Shown here: positions 11,744 to 23,845 of the stretch, in pieces
Layout: each line of letters starts with the position of its first letter
Numbering within the stretch: the first letter of the stretch is position 1
NCBI RefSeq assembly: GCF_009730915.1
Contig: NW_024086823.1
Coordinates: 158,501-222,500 of the forward strand
Reading direction: 5' to 3'
Origin: Dioscorea cayenensis subsp. rotundata
Taxonomy: Eukaryota; Streptophyta; Magnoliopsida; Dioscoreales; Dioscoreaceae
Length of the DNA: 64,000 nt
Notes under the pieces: generated by a model
Databases searched by the model: none
What the model saw: only the letters and a program-made list of their open reading frames with translations
What the model was told of the DNA's origin: nothing
Program-made: the position numbers and the translations under genes

Positions 11744-12441
11744 TAATTAAATAATTAAAAATAATTAAAATAATAATTAAGCTAATAATAATAAAGAAAA
11801 AATAAAAAATAAAAAAATAATAATAATAAAAGAAATGAAAATATATATATTTTTTTAAAAAGAATATAAGGGTGTGGTTGTCGTGGTTCCCCATGTGCAA
11901 CACAACCACCTACGATAATACAATCGTCGTTATGTGGAGAGATCAGGTAAAATATTATAAAAGGATAGGGATCTGATGAAAAACAGGGAGAAGAGAGAAC
12001 CAACAAAAGAACTAGAAGTGATCGAAGGGAGGAAAACTAACAAAGAAAGAAGAAGAAGAAGGTCCTTTCATTTTCTCTTTAGACCAAACATATATCTATA
12101 TATATATCTATAGAAGGAGAAAGATCGCCGTCTTTCGTTCATTATCATCGAACAAGGTTGCTGCCTGCTGCCATTGCTTGATGCCATTACTGTCACCACT
12201 GCATGCCGTTGCTTGATGCCATTACTGCCGCCACTGCCTACCACTGCTATCGATCTCGTTGTTCTTTTCATGGATATGAGCTCTCTTATAGCATCACTGG
12301 TAATGAGAAAGCTTGGCTCCTAGCCATCTCCTCCATGCAGGGGATAGAATTCATCATTAAACACAACACCTCGGCCATCGCTTGCTGCCAGGTTCAAACC
12401 CTAGATGTCATGTAACTGCTCACCAAAGTCATACTGCACAA
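11744..12441. other. No recognised gene
   Basis: A/T low-complexity DNA (11744-11860) is followed by more balanced sequence with a purine-rich stretch near 11980-12060 and a repeated TGCCATTACTG motif (12181 and 12218). Short open frames exist but match nothing I know. Confidence 0.3.
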
Positions 12442-12843
12442 TGTTAGATTTCATCAAACTTAATTACGATATCTATGTCGTATATTATATGCGAAAGCAG
12501 GATTACTTACCTCCAGCCATAGCAAATTGTTGAAGATGACGAGAGCCTTAAGTCCACGCTTGAAGTAACCGGGGACTCTTCCAATATATCCCGTCCTCTC
12601 CCACTGATGGAGCTAGGTATTTGCAAGAACGATAGATTGGAGACCCCTGGTGCTATCCTATAAATAATCCTTACCATCAAAGGATTAACTCCACTTAAAC
12701 TTAAGTATATCATTATCCAAAGTGTCAATTAGGGTTAACTTAGAACTCCTATTAGATAAAGTCATGGACCACTTTAAACAATTTGAATTCAGGGTGGATT
12801 AATATCATCATGAAGTTAATTCAGAATAGAACTCAAACTAACA
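12442..12843 (-). repeat. Ty1/copia 3' LTR (minus strand)
   Basis: Read on the minus strand, the block starts TGTTAGTTTGAG at 12843, just after a purine tract (AAGTGGGAGAG), and ends at 12442 with CTAACA, so the ends are TG...CA. It sits directly behind the copia pol tail at 12844-13893. The matching 5' LTR is not in place. Confidence 0.65.
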
Positions 12844-13893
12844 CTCTCCCACTTGGTCTAACTTTATCATAGGTAACTTAATATCCAATGACATTAACCC
12901 ATAAATCCATATATCTACATCAAAGAAATAAATTACGCGAATCATTGCGGTAAGTCATCATTATAACCGAGTATCACCTTTCATGCATTACGATGTAATC
13001 TCTCTCTTTAATGCAAAACCTATATATGGTATTTTATCATAATGAATAAGTCAGATACTTATTGGGGTCCAACACACGCAAAATAATAATACATAGACTT
13101 AATAATTGTCATTCTCAAACTTAATGTATACTCTTAAAGAGAAGACAAATAAATAAATAAATAAATGTTTGAGAGTTTAATACTAAAGTGATACAAATTG
13201 TTCATAAAGAAGGACCAAGTCCAATATGTTTAACATGATCTATAAACAACTTTGTTTACTTCAATTACCACTCTTATTATTCTTAGAGAAAAACACAGCA
13301 TCAGAATTATCACAATACATCCTTAATGGCTTAGATATAGAATTAATAATTCTAAGCCCTGATATGAAATTCCTCAACTAAATACCCTGGGAATTCGCCT
13401 CGAAACATGAAACGAACTCGGTTTCCATAATAGAAGTAGCAACCAAAGTCTATTTTGCACTTCTCCATGAGATAACACCACCTGGCAACATGAAAATATA
13501 ACCAGATGTTGATCTCCGAGAGTCAAGATAGCCAGTATAATATGAATCCGAGTACCCAATGACCTCCAAGTCATTTGATCTTCTGTATGTAAGCTTGTAC
13601 TCCTTCGTACCTTAAATGTACCTCATTACTTTCTTTGCAGCTTTCCAGTGGTAAATCCCTTAATTACTTTGATATTTTTGCAATGTCTCCATAGCATATG
13701 CAATTTCTGGTCTCGTATAGACCTGAGCATACATAAGACTTCCAACAGCTGACGCATACGGGATGTTTTCCATTTGTTCCTTTTCCAAGTTATTTTTAGA
13801 ACACTGGTCCAAGTTAAACTTGTCACTTCTTACAATAGGCGCAACACTAGGTGAACAATTTTCCATCCAAAATCTCTCAAGAATTTTATTAAC
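12844..13893 (-). pseudogene. Ty1/copia pol tail (reverse transcriptase end and RNase H)
   Basis: The minus strand carries ILERFWMENCSPSVAPIV, then PYASAVGSLMYAQVYTRPE (13866-13660). In other frames follow RRSTSGYIFMLPGGVISWRS-like RNase H sequence (13560-13400) and MYCDNSDAVFFSKNN (about 13320-13280). Several frame changes show it is dead. The coding sequence runs without a break to 13893, exactly where MULE copy A starts, so copy A appears to have inserted into this retroelement. Confidence 0.8.
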
Positions 13894-14529
13894 TGGAAAT
13901 GAACAAAAAATCCCTCCAAAGTTCAGGTATTCACAGAAACACCCTTCTAGTTTGAATATTCACAGTTCATCCCTCCTTTTCCGTACATATGATTATTTGG
14001 CCATTCCGGTTGCTAACACCGTGATTTTTTTGAGGAGAAAAGACCGAAATGCCCCGCCAGTTGCATCAATGCTGCGTTCTCTCTCCACGTTGCGAAGTGG
14101 CGGGTTAGGCAGCCACGAATCCGAAGAGGGGAGTATTGGTTCCTGTGCGCGCCTTCTCTGAGTTGCTCCTTGAACACATTCTGAGACTTGTCCCTTCAGA
14201 TGCTAAGACTTACAGACATTGAAGCCCTGTGAGGAACTGAAGGTATTGAGAAGAAGTTCGCTAGAGCTTTCCCGGATCTTCATTGTTGTTTCGTTGACAC
14301 CATCTCCATACTCTTGAATCAGCGAACCTGAAGGTATTAATGGAAGATTGTTCATTTGTTTACATTGCTCTTATGGGTTTCTAGGGTTTTGTAATTGAAG
14401 GTTTTTTAATTTTGTTTGTTGTGTATGATCCAGCTTAAATTTGGAAAGTTCAGGTTCTTTCTCGAATGGAAGATGATGTATATAAACGTTTTTGGTTTTA
14501 GTTTTACCATTGGTTTTTTTTGCCTGTGT

Positions 14530-14630
14530 TGTTTACCCCTTAAATTAAACTATTTTAATTTATATAATGTGTTTGCACTTATAATTTGTAGTTTCCGCTT
14601 AAATATTATTGATAGTTCTTTAATCCTTCT
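14530..14630 (+). repeat. 20-bp register intron units (copy A leader intron)
   Basis: CTTAA or CTTAT occurs at about 14539, 14579, 14599 and 14619, multiples of 20 bp apart, with TTTCCGCTTAAA in the last full unit. It lies upstream of the ATG at 14650, in a probable leader intron. Confidence 0.55.
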
Positions 14631-14649
14631 TGGTGAAGGTATTGGACAT

Positions 14650-16052
14650 ATGGCAACCAACCTTGTTAACGGCAGGTGTTATTTGGTCTCTATAGCGGAA
14701 ACGATTGCTGAGTTAAGACAAAACATGGGTTCTAGGCATTTGGAAATCATCCGGAGTACTCCTTTCGCATCATTAATGGAAATTGAACCTGTACTACAAG
14801 AGAGGGGATTGCTCGATGCTCTGTTGCAGAGATATGATGAGCGCTCCCAAAAAATTTAAAATTGGTGAGAGCTTGTTGACGTTTAGGCCAGAAGATGTAT
14901 TCATTATTCTTGGCCTCAGATGCGATGGGGACGCAGTGGTTTTCAAAAAGAAAAAGCCACATTCTGATTTTGAAGAAAAATATTTCTCAAAAAGCTATGA
15001 AAGACATAGGGAAGCTATAAAAAAAACTCTTAGCACACTAGTCCGGAAGAGGGGAGAATAAGAAAACTTTGTGAAGATATTGTTGGTATTCATCATGGGG
15101 ACCATGCTGTTCCCGAACTCATCATGTTCTGTTCCCAATTGGCTTGTAGACTATGTAGACGATCTTCCCGCAATGCGGCGCTATGCATCGGCGCAAGCCA
15201 CACATAAGTGGCTTATGGATGACCTCCCGCAAACGGCCGCCAGAGTTCAAGCAATATGCTCCGGTGAGAAGACAAATATTGGCTACTTGCGAGGATGTGC
15301 TGTCGCTCTAAATATTTGGTTCTACGAAGTAACTGGCACCGGCAAGAAGGTGCGATTTGGTAAGACTCCCCAGATCTTGTGTTACGGGGTGAACAGTTTC
15401 AAGAAGCAAGCATCCATCAGTTCATTGCTATCATCAGTCGAGGGGAAAGAGGTATTTAGTTTACACTTAACTTATTTAATGTCCGCTTCATAATATTCGT
15501 TTCTGGTTTAAAGTTTTAGTTTACACTTAAAATATTTAGTTTTCGCTTGAGTTTCCTTTTTTTTTCACTTTCAAAATAATGTTTTCCGTTAACTTTTAGG
15601 TTTTACACTTAAAAATTATACCTTTTCGCTTAAATATTTAGTGTTTACGGTTAAAATATGTAGTTTAGACTTACTATTTTAAGGTTCCGCTTAAGAATTA
15701 ATTTTTTATTGTTGTTTTAAGTTTTTCGTTTGAGTATCATTGCTTACCTTGACTGTATGTCATTTCCACAATACAGTTTTCCGCCCTCACCCCGACTAAC
15801 GCCGAAGAAGAAGCTTTCGTTAGGACAAGCCACCATGGAGAACAAGTGGTTAGCACAATACGTCTTGGCACAAAATCTGCGGAGAAATCCACAGGGAAAC
15901 GTGGACGGTCTCCCTCACCACCACTAAAGAGCCTACCACGTCGGGGTCGACGTGGTTCTGTTTCTGTTAATCCACCGAGGGGGGCAATTGATGAAAACAT
16001 TGGGTTACGCTTACTGAAAGGTTTTGAGAAGTTGGCCATCTCAACAATATGA
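14650..16052 (+). pseudogene. MULE copy A passenger gene, DUF1985/plant-mobile-like head; Ulp1 part lost
   Basis: The ATG at 14650 opens MATNLVNGRCYLVSIAETI. After one frameshift in an A-run near 14850 follow KIGESLLTFRPEDV, ILGLRCDGDAVVFKKKK, LLVFIMGTMLFPNSSCS, WLVDYVDDLPAM and RGCAVALNIWFYEVTGTGKK. The pattern (a membrane-like LLxFxxG block, then VDDLxxM, then a basic tail) resembles DUF1985/plant mobile domains found ahead of Ulp1 proteases in plant transposons; I infer that relation. TAA at 15059-15061 is an in-frame stop. Exon 1 ends at GT 15452; exon 2 starts after AG 15776 and is basic and Ser/Pro-rich (KSAEKSTGKRGRSPSPP). It stops at 16052, beside a short direct repeat that marks loss of the downstream exons. 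Confidence 0.7.
15460..15735 (+). repeat. 20-bp register repeat filling passenger-gene intron (copy A)
   Basis: CTTAA-like cores occur at 15466, 15484, 15505, 15526, 15546, 15568, 15588, 15608, 15629, 15650, 15670 and 15690. Spacing is 18-22 bp, mostly 20 or 21. Units read like TTTTCGCTTAAATATTTAGT on the sense strand. The array takes up nearly the whole intron between the GT at 15452 and the AG at 15776. Confidence 0.8.
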
Positions 16053-16064
16053 AAACATTGGGTT

Positions 16065-17610
16065 ACCTAGTCGGCGACAGTTTCATTGTAAGATCTACAA
16101 TTGTGATCGGACGCATGGCAGCGGCTGCAATGTAACTCGATCCTCTTTCGTCTAGGACGCCCAGGTTGCTTTCTCGTCACTGGCGATCACAAATGCAGTT
16201 TAAGATTTTCGTCTGTAGGCTTCCTTATACGCCAGTTTGTAATTATCGATGGTGAAGTAGCCGTTAATAAATCGATAAACATTGGTGTCTGTCTACATTA
16301 TTGCAGCGCAAGCGTGTTTTAATAGGATACTATAAACTTGCCATTTGTAACATAAGCAAGTTCTATTGGCAAGATCTATGAAGTCGCTGCACTAGTCAAT
16401 TACTTCATAATGATCATTGACACAATGACCTACATAAAGATTTTGGCTTTCCACAACAAGTATCTCTACCTTCGAATATATGTCCGGGCATAAGTAGGTC
16501 TCCCATTTGTTCGCTTGCTCACGACGGTTGCATAATATGCGCATCAACTTGAACCTGTATAACAAAGAACACGAACACTTAAACAAGGTTAAGCAAAGAC
16601 ACTGATATTTAAACAGAAACAAATATTTTTAAGTGGTAGGATACAAAATTAAGTGAAAAGCCGGATAGTTAAACATAGACAATGATTTTTTCATAGTAAG
16701 GAAATCTTTTTAAAGGATAAGAACAATTCTTAAGCGTTAAATAAAATCAACATTCGAATACCTTATGGAATCGACCATTTTCTTCACCGGTAAATTCCGA
16801 GCTTCTTTCATCCACGCATTGACGACTCCATGACATTTGAATACATCTTGCCCCAGCGTTCACCTCTGAACAGATAATTCGACCAATGTGACATATCCGA
16901 TTTATGAATCAACCACTGATAGGCTTCAGGTAATATGGCATGTAGTTCATTCACAATATCATCGAATTCTTTAGCCATGGATGCCCACGCAATACGAAAG
17001 TATATGGACCAGCACTCCTCCCTTAATACCTTCCCAAGTCTGACATTGGCTTTTATAAAATTTTCCTCCAAGTGTTGAAGGCAATATGTATGTGAGGAAG
17101 AAGGGAAGACTTTCGCAATGGTGTTCACAAGGCCCTTAAACCTGTCCGACATGAATGTAATTATCTCTTGATAATCTTCTTCATCGTATAAAGCATCACC
17201 AAACTTGAAAATGAACCACGTCCAATTGGCATCAGTCTCATTGTCGACAATACCGAAGGCGACGTGGAAAAAACCATTGTTTCCATCTTTGCCTTTGGTA
17301 CCCAATAGAGTACCCCGATACTTTCCAAGGAGGTGGGTACCATCGAGAAATAGCAGCGGCCTGCAAGCTTTCTTTAATCCCACTATACATGCACTAAAAG
17401 AAAAAATGCACATTTAAAATGCTCACTGTCTCTTTCCACAATCACAATGCTGTCAAGGTTTGTCTCCACCACATTATCCACGTACCAAAGCAACAAATCG
17501 TAGCTGGAGATGTCGCCACCGTCGAGGATCACCCGGGCATACTCTTTTCTTAACCAAGCCTTCTTCTATGAAATATGGACACCATGTTCCTGCAACATGT
17601 CCTTCTGAAT
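16065..17610 (-). pseudogene. MULE copy A transposase, broken
   Basis: Minus-strand order from 17610: IQKDMLQEHG (end of the DNA-binding region), SYDLLLWYVDN, then the MULE catalytic domain (17413-16808). That domain has FLDGTHLLGKYRGTLL with the first Asp, NGFFHVAFGIVDNET, ITFMSDRFKGLV with the second Asp, a CLQHL motif and FRGERWGKMYSNVMESS. After an intron come RFKLMRILCNRREQANKWE (16540-16480) and remnants of the SWIM region, DTNVYRFINGYFTIDNY (16300-16240), and of the CCHC knuckle (CSRCHASDHNCRS, about 16120-16080). Stops and frame changes lie in the N-terminal and C-terminal parts; the catalytic block alone is open for 201 codons. The PB1-like and most of the MuDR DNA-binding part is gone beyond 17610. 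Confidence 0.85.
16570..16750 (-). repeat. 20-bp register repeat in transposase intron (copy A)
   Basis: TTAA cores at 16589, 16609, 16629, 16649 and 16669 and again at about 16709 and 16729 are 20 bp apart. On the + strand they read TTAAGTG or TTAAAC, so the CNCTTAA form lies on the minus strand, in the sense of the transposase gene. Confidence 0.75.
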
Positions 17611-17925
17611 GTGGTCACATTTAATGTAAATCAATATAATTGCTTCCATACATTACACAATAAAAATTTTTCTTCTTGCCTTACTTAAAATAGGATTTTA
17701 TTTTTAATGTCTTCAGGATCCTATTTCTCACTCCAATCGGTTAAATATATAACCAAACCTATCATCATTTAATAAACAATCTCTCTTTTCTATTATTTGG
17801 CCCACCACCATCTTCAGAAGGTTGCTGACGGTCTTCAGGATCCTATTTTAAGTAAGGCAAGAAGAAAAATTTTTATTGTGTAATGTATGGAAGCAATTAT
17901 ATTGATTTACATTAAATGTGACCAC
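17611..17925. repeat. 86-bp perfect inverted repeat with 143-bp loop (fold-back junction)
   Basis: The left arm 17611-17696 and right arm 17840-17925 are exact reverse complements. The left arm still carries degraded transposase coding sequence of copy A, so the right arm is an inverted copy of it. The loop contains GTCTTCAGGATCCTATTT, repeated at 17709 and 17831, and short pieces also found near 2.0 kb and 10.4 kb of this window. It marks the lost right half of copy A and the border with a different MULE. Confidence 0.85.
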
Positions 17926-18109
17926 AATACCAATAGATTCAGTTGTACTGGTATATCAGCACATAAGTCACCATCTTGCTGCCTGTGCTGATGGCCACTT
18001 GACTCTGCACTATCCATGTTACCCTGGCATTGAAAAGTAAAAAATGAAAATCTAGTAGCTGACTTACAAATGAATTTAGTCAACATTACAATGCAAACAC
18101 AACAACTTA

Positions 18110-20650
18110 TACCTGTTTACCATGGTATCTTCTATTATGACCTCTTGCCCCACAAACCCCACAAGTGACTTTGCCTCCCCTGTTAGCCACCTTTCCCTTA
18201 TTGAACCGAATGTTATTTTCATCAGCCTCCTTCCTTCTTAGCAATGTTTTCCTTCCTCTATTCTTGTTCATAGGTATAGGTGGTATCATGGTTTGCTATT
18301 CAGCTGTAGGCCAGGAATCCCTGTCATGTGTGGGGTTTAAGGTGTGCCCATAAGTATCTAAATATATACCTACACTGTAACAGTCATGCAGACAATTTTC
18401 TGGTTTTCCTTTGTTATAATATATCACAAACACTACGTGTGTGCAAGGCACGCCTGTTAGCTGCCAAACCCTACAAGAATAGCTGCACTCATCTTTATCA
18501 ACAACAAACTGTCCCCTAATGCCTAAGACTTGATACTTGGACCCCCCTGACCAAGTTTTAGTATAAAGACAACCCTGTTGTTTGTATTTCTCTAATGTTT
18601 TTAGAATTTTAGGGCAATGAGTGGCTTTGCAATTTTTCATAGAATCCCTCCTCCTTTGTATTCTAACCATCAATTAAGTTCTGATCATTTCATTCAATGA
18701 TACTATACCTTTTGTTCTTGCTTCAAGAATTTGGCCATTAAAACACTCACATAAGTTGTTCAATAATATGTCACACTTAAATTTAGACTGGAAATATGCC
18801 CTACACTAGTGCTTTGGATATATTTTTCTAAGGTAATCAAAGGCTCCTTGAGACATAATAGCCAAAGTATTCATTTCTCTATCAAATGCAGCTGGGTAAG
18901 TAGCCCTTGCACATCTCCACATTATGTCTTTAAGTGACTTTCCTCTAAAGATTTTCCTGAAGTTGCTGTGGATGTGCCTCACACAAAATCTATGTTCACT
19001 AGTAGGAAACAACTCATCTATTACATTAATTAATCCCTAATTTGGACACACCATCCCCACATGAAAAGAAAAACAAAATAATATATGAATCAGTAGTCAG
19101 TGATAAACCAATGAAACACAATATTAGTTACCAGTTTGTACACATACCTTTCTGTCTATCACTCATGAAAGCCCAGTTTTGACTGTCTGTGATCATTAAA
19201 TCTTCAGATAACAGCTGTAAGAACCATACCAATTTTCCCCTGTTTTATTTATTAACGACAGCCCATGCTATAGGATAAATGGAGTTGTTAGCATCTATGC
19301 CCACTATAGTCAGTAACTAGCCCCTATATAACCCTTTCAAAAAACACCCATCCACAGATATAATTCTCCTACAGCCGGCTAAAAACCCACTTCTAAGAGG
19401 TGATAGACACACATACATTGCCTCGAACATGCCTTAGTCACATCAGAACTTAATTGTTGAGCCAGGGTGGGTCCTAAGTAGCTATAGTCTGTAATCATAA
19501 ATCCTTACCATATGTGATTCCTCATCCCCATCTATTGCCCTAAAACAAACATGCAAGTATACAAAAAATGAAAAGATATAAAAAGTTAAAAAGAATGTAA
19601 TGTTTAGTAGCCAGTAACCATTAACCAAACTACCATCCCATCATCCTATAGATAATTACCTTAAGGAAATGCTTTTGGCCCTAAATGCTGCCAACCTTGT
19701 TATTTCAACCTCTTGGTTAATCTTTACAGTCTGTACAATCCCAGCCAACTTCCATGCAGGGTCAGCCCTGAATTGCTCCATGTATGTTTTTGCAATTTAA
19801 CTGGCATTCACATGTCTGTTCTTATGTTCTTTCCCACACTCATGCTTCAACACACCTGATTTAATCTGAATAATTATCCCATCCTTTGGCATTGGGGAGG
19901 CCCACAAATAGAATGGACAACCTTTTGCACAATAAGCCTTGCATCTGGTTTTTGTGTTAGGCCTGAAGTTCATGACATATCTATTTTTAATCCCATAATT
20001 TTTCACTGCCTCTTTGAATTGTTTAAGTCCTTGAATTTCATGCCAATCTTGAAGTGAGGGTTTCTCATGTCAACTTCCTTATTAAACTCTGCAAATGATG
20101 GTGTTGATGATCTCACCCCTTCTGAATCAGTTGATGAACATGAATGTAGGACATCAGAGTCTTCATTATCAGACTGTAATGTGTATGTATCACCCAAGTC
20201 TGGTTGTTCTTCGCTAGTCACAGTTACTAGAGCATTAGACAGGCATTCACCTCCATTTGTTTCATCATCTAAGTTGTAGTCTGATTCATCAAATTTAATT
20301 TCCTCATCAACCTTTTTCCCTTTTCCTGATCTCCCCATCAATATCTCTTCCAAGACATCTTCTTCAGGATTTTCATCCTCATCAGAAAATTCTACTGATG
20401 TAGCAGTATTACCACCTATCCCATGTGTGCTACCACTAGCATCACCATACATACCCAAATTTGCTCTATACAGGCACCCTCTATCTCTAACGGCTATGCG
20501 GACATGAGTATTTCTTGAGGAATCCACAGACATGGCCATTGCGAGAGCATCTAAGTCTGTTATAATTTCCTTGAACTTCCTACAATCACTATTTACATCC
20601 ATCCACCATATGCTACACCCTTCTATAACTATGTTCAATTGTTGAGCCAT
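18110..20650 (-). pseudogene. MuDR-type MULE transposase (second family), broken
   Basis: The ATG at 20650 opens an N-terminal region (MAQQLNIVIEGCSIWWMDV, then acidic) up to a one-base deletion near 20027. Next come the MuDR DNA-binding domain (NYGIKNRYVMNF, CAKGCPFYLWAS, 20006-19797), a TAA stop, then YLGPTLAQQLSSD and the catalytic region VDGCFLKGLYRG and GIDANNSIYPIAWAVVN (about 19370-19260). WAFMSDRQ (second Asp block), RFCVRHIHSNFRK (18990), the SWIM finger YSCRVWQLTGVPCTHVV (18450-18400) and a CCHC-like knuckle CGVCGARGHNRRYH (18160-18115, last Cys replaced by His) follow. It is unrelated in detail to copies A-D. At least four stops or shifts make it inactive. Its terminal repeats could not be located. 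Confidence 0.85.
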
Positions 20651-20659
20651 GTTTAGGAT

Positions 20660-21174
20660 CTCAATCTTCGATATCTGATCTGCTCAGACAAAGTCTACAT
20701 ACCCTGTATGCCTCTCTACTCCATGTAGAATGTAATGCATCTTAATTGTAATAAGTCTGCTTCTGGTACTGAAATTAAATCCAATAAATCACTTAAGTTA
20801 CTTGCACTCCAACCTTTAACCTAGATGATAAAGTCCATAGTTGCATACTAAACTCAATTAGATATAAAAAAAAATCATGGTCATGAACAGAAAAATAAAT
20901 CATAGTTTATTATGTCTGTTTGTCCCACTCTAATATTGTAATGCCATAGTGTTCAAACTCATTGGGCATGAACAGAAAATTCAAAGGTGAACACACACAC
21001 TTAATAAAGTAACAAATATATTGGGCATGAACAGAAAATTCAGCAAACAAATTTCTCAAAATGCACATTCTATTCAATTAAAGACAAAATAAAAATCAAA
21101 TGATATAATTATAATTTAATAACACAGCACACAGCACACACTTCATAAAATAAATTTAAACCATCACAAGTGCA
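20660..21174. other. AT-rich DNA upstream of the MuDR-type relic
   Basis: No gene is seen. The phrase CATGAACAGAAAATTCA appears at about 20965 and 21024 and begins the repeat-rich zone that continues to 23.3 kb. Confidence 0.3.
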
Positions 21175-22240
21175 TATCCACATTGACATTCACAACAAAT
21201 TTTAAAACCCTGCAAATAAAAATTCTCTTTGAATGTGTTATGAATGCTACCAACCCATTAGAGTCCGAACGGTTTGAGGACAGGCTTTAGCACTCAAAAG
21301 CCTCATTAGCCCGTAGCTCAGGTTGTTCTTAAGCAACAAATGGGAAGGTGGCATTCTAAAACATTTAAAGTTGAGCACACACACTTAATAAAAAAAACAT
21401 ATACAATCGCCATGAAAAGACAATTCATTATAGAAGAAAAATTCAGAAGGGTTTTCAAGTAGGAAAAATTCTGAAGAAAAATGAACAGAACTACATAACC
21501 TATAAAAATTAAACTAGAAGAACACATACACTATTAAAATAAATCCATTATCTGGGCATACTAGTGGACATACACATTAAAAGAAATAAATGAACACAAG
21601 TACATAACTAAAGGCAGAAGAAATAAATTCAAACAACACCACATGCACAATTAAAATAAATCCCTAATTTCATATTCTTCAATAAGAACATAAAACTCAT
21701 TGTAGAATAAAAATTCAAAAGGGTTTTGATGATGGAACTTAGGTTCGTGTTCTCCAAGTCAAGGTACAATGTTCTCTGTACCAAAGGTAAGAAGTAGCTG
21801 GACCAGGCCAGGCTCAAAACCAGTGGCAAGTCGAACTGGTGACTTTATATGAACTATAAACCCTCGTTCAAATCATCACTTAGCATCAATGAACACATGA
21901 ACGTCATCAAAGAATTAAATGAACAGAACTACATAACCTACAAAAATTAAAATACAAGAACACATACACAATTAAATTTAAACCATCACAAGTGCATATC
22001 CACATTGACATTGACAACAAATTTTAAAACCCTGCAAATAAAAATTCTCTTTGAATGTGTTATGAACGCTACCAACCCATTAGAGGCCAAACGGTTTGAG
22101 GACAGGCTTTAGTGCTCAAAAGCCTCATCAGCCCGTAGCTCAGGTTGTTCTTAAGCAACAAATGGAAAGGTGTCATCCTAAAACATTCAAAGGTGAGCAC
22201 ACACACTTAATAAAAAAAACATATACAATAGCCATGAAAA
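21175..22240. repeat. Two direct copies of a 240-bp block about 815 bp apart
   Basis: The block with CATATCCACATTGACATT, GCAAATAAAAATTCTCTTTG and CGTAGCTCAGGTTGTTCT runs at about 21172-21410 and again at about 21987-22230 with few differences. The DNA between is AT-rich and non-coding. This may be a duplicated sub-terminal region of the neighbouring MULE. Confidence 0.7.
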
Positions 22241-23330
22241 GAAAATTTAGTAAACACATTGTTCAAAATGCACATTCTATTCAATTAAAGACAAAATAAA
22301 AATCAAATGACATAATTATAATTTAACACACTTCATAAAATAAAACCAAAACATCACAAGGAAAATAGACAAACCATTACAAACTTATGAAGATGTAAAG
22401 AGAGGAAAATGAAGAAACCAGTAGAAAAACAGAAACTTTGGAGTTCAAATTAAATACATAACTTAAACTTTTAAATAACAAATGGATGAAAAGAACATAT
22501 ACAATGGGCATGAAAAGAAAATTCAGCAAACACATTGCTTAAGCTTGAACTGCACATTCGATTCAATTAAAGACAGAATAAAAATCAATTGACAAAATTA
22601 TAATTTAGCACACTTCATTAAATAAAACCAAAGACATCACAAGGAAAATAGACAAACCATTTCAAGATCTAAAGAGAGGAAAACACAGAAACCCGTAGAA
22701 AAATAGAAACTTTGGAGTTCAAATTCAATACATAACTTAAACTTTGTAAATAACAAACGGATGAAAAGAACATATACAATGGGCATGAAAAGAAAATTCA
22801 GCAAACACATTGCTTAAGCTTAAAATGCACATTCTATTCAATTAAAGACAAAATAAAAATCAATTGACAAAATTATAATTTAATACACTTCATTAAATAA
22901 AACCAAAGACATTATAAGGAAAATAGACAAACCATTACAAACTTATGAAGATCTAAAGAGAGGAAAACAGAGAAACCAGTAGAAAAACAGAAACTTTGGA
23001 GTTCAAATTCAATACATAACTTAAACTTTTAAATAACAAACGGATGAAAAGAAAATTCAGCAAACACATTGCTTAAGCTTAAAATGCACATTCTATTCAA
23101 TTAAAGACTGAATAAAAATCAGTTGACAAAATTATAATTTAACACACTTCCATAAATAAAACCAAAGACATCACAAGGAAAATAGACAAACCATTACAAA
23201 CTTATGAAGAACTAAAGAACAGAGAAACCAGTAGAAAAACAAAAACTTTGGGGTTCAAATTCAATATAGAACTTAAACTTTTAAATAACAAACGAATGAA
23301 AAACAGAGACCTTCAACGCCAAATTAAGTA
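22241..23330. repeat. Tandem array, unit about 260-280 bp, four units
   Basis: GCACATTC lies at 22270, 22552, 22827 and 23086 (spacings 282, 275 and 259), and a related lone copy is at 21063. Each unit holds TTCAATTAAAGAC, ATAAAACCAAAGACAT, GGAAAATAGACAAACC and AACTTTGGAGTTCAAATT in the same order. No coding potential is seen. Confidence 0.8.
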
Positions 23331-23845
23331 CATAACTGATTACTTAACAAATAACAGACAAAATGGTGGAAAACAGAAACCTTCACCCCCAAATTCAATA
23401 CAAAACTTATTATTTAACAAACAAAATTGTGGAAAAATCAAACTCTAAACTCCAAATTTTAATTAGATCCCTAGATGAAACAAAAGAGATTTTAAAACAT
23501 AAAACTCACACTGATTGAAACCTTTCGAAAAAATCAAACACTGTATCCAAAATAAAATAAATAAATAGTTAAACATCATACTTACAATATTCTGGTGCTT
23601 CTGCTGCCGCAGCCCTAACCTTCCAGTCAATTGACATCACTCCTAGCTTATCCTTAAACCTCCTTGAACCTCTTTCTTGGTATACAAGATGCTTCCAAGA
23701 ACTACAAAGATTAAAAGAATGACGTTAGTGTTTGCACGAAGGGTACGGGGGGAAAAACTCACCAAACTAATGACCGTTGAAGTAAGACAAACCTAATTGG
23801 CCGTGCAAGGAAGAAGAAGTGTTGGCGGAGTAGGTGGCTGCTCAG
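23331..23845. other. No recognised gene
   Basis: Non-coding DNA between the 270-bp array and the telomere-like minisatellite. Bases 23590-23700 are less AT-rich and could be an old exon on the minus strand, but I cannot name it. Confidence 0.25.

Larger units (their letters stand above)
13895..17610. mobile_element. MULE copy A (Ulp1-type/KI-like family), truncated
   Basis: The left end GGAAATGAACAAAAAATCCC matches the right end of copy D (46706 reading leftward), including the following TTCAGGTATTCACAGAAA block. Within it, the passenger gene runs on + (14650-16052) and the transposase on - (17610-16065), converging as in copy D. The Ulp1 protease exons and the 5' part of the transposase are missing. 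The right side stops at an inverted-repeat junction at 17611, so no right terminus or TSD remains. Copies A and D are close relatives; copy C is more distant. Confidence 0.8.

Noticed and set aside
11724..12006. Minus-strand frames rich in Phe, Ile and Tyr
   Set aside because: Product of A/T low-complexity DNA, without start context or domain.
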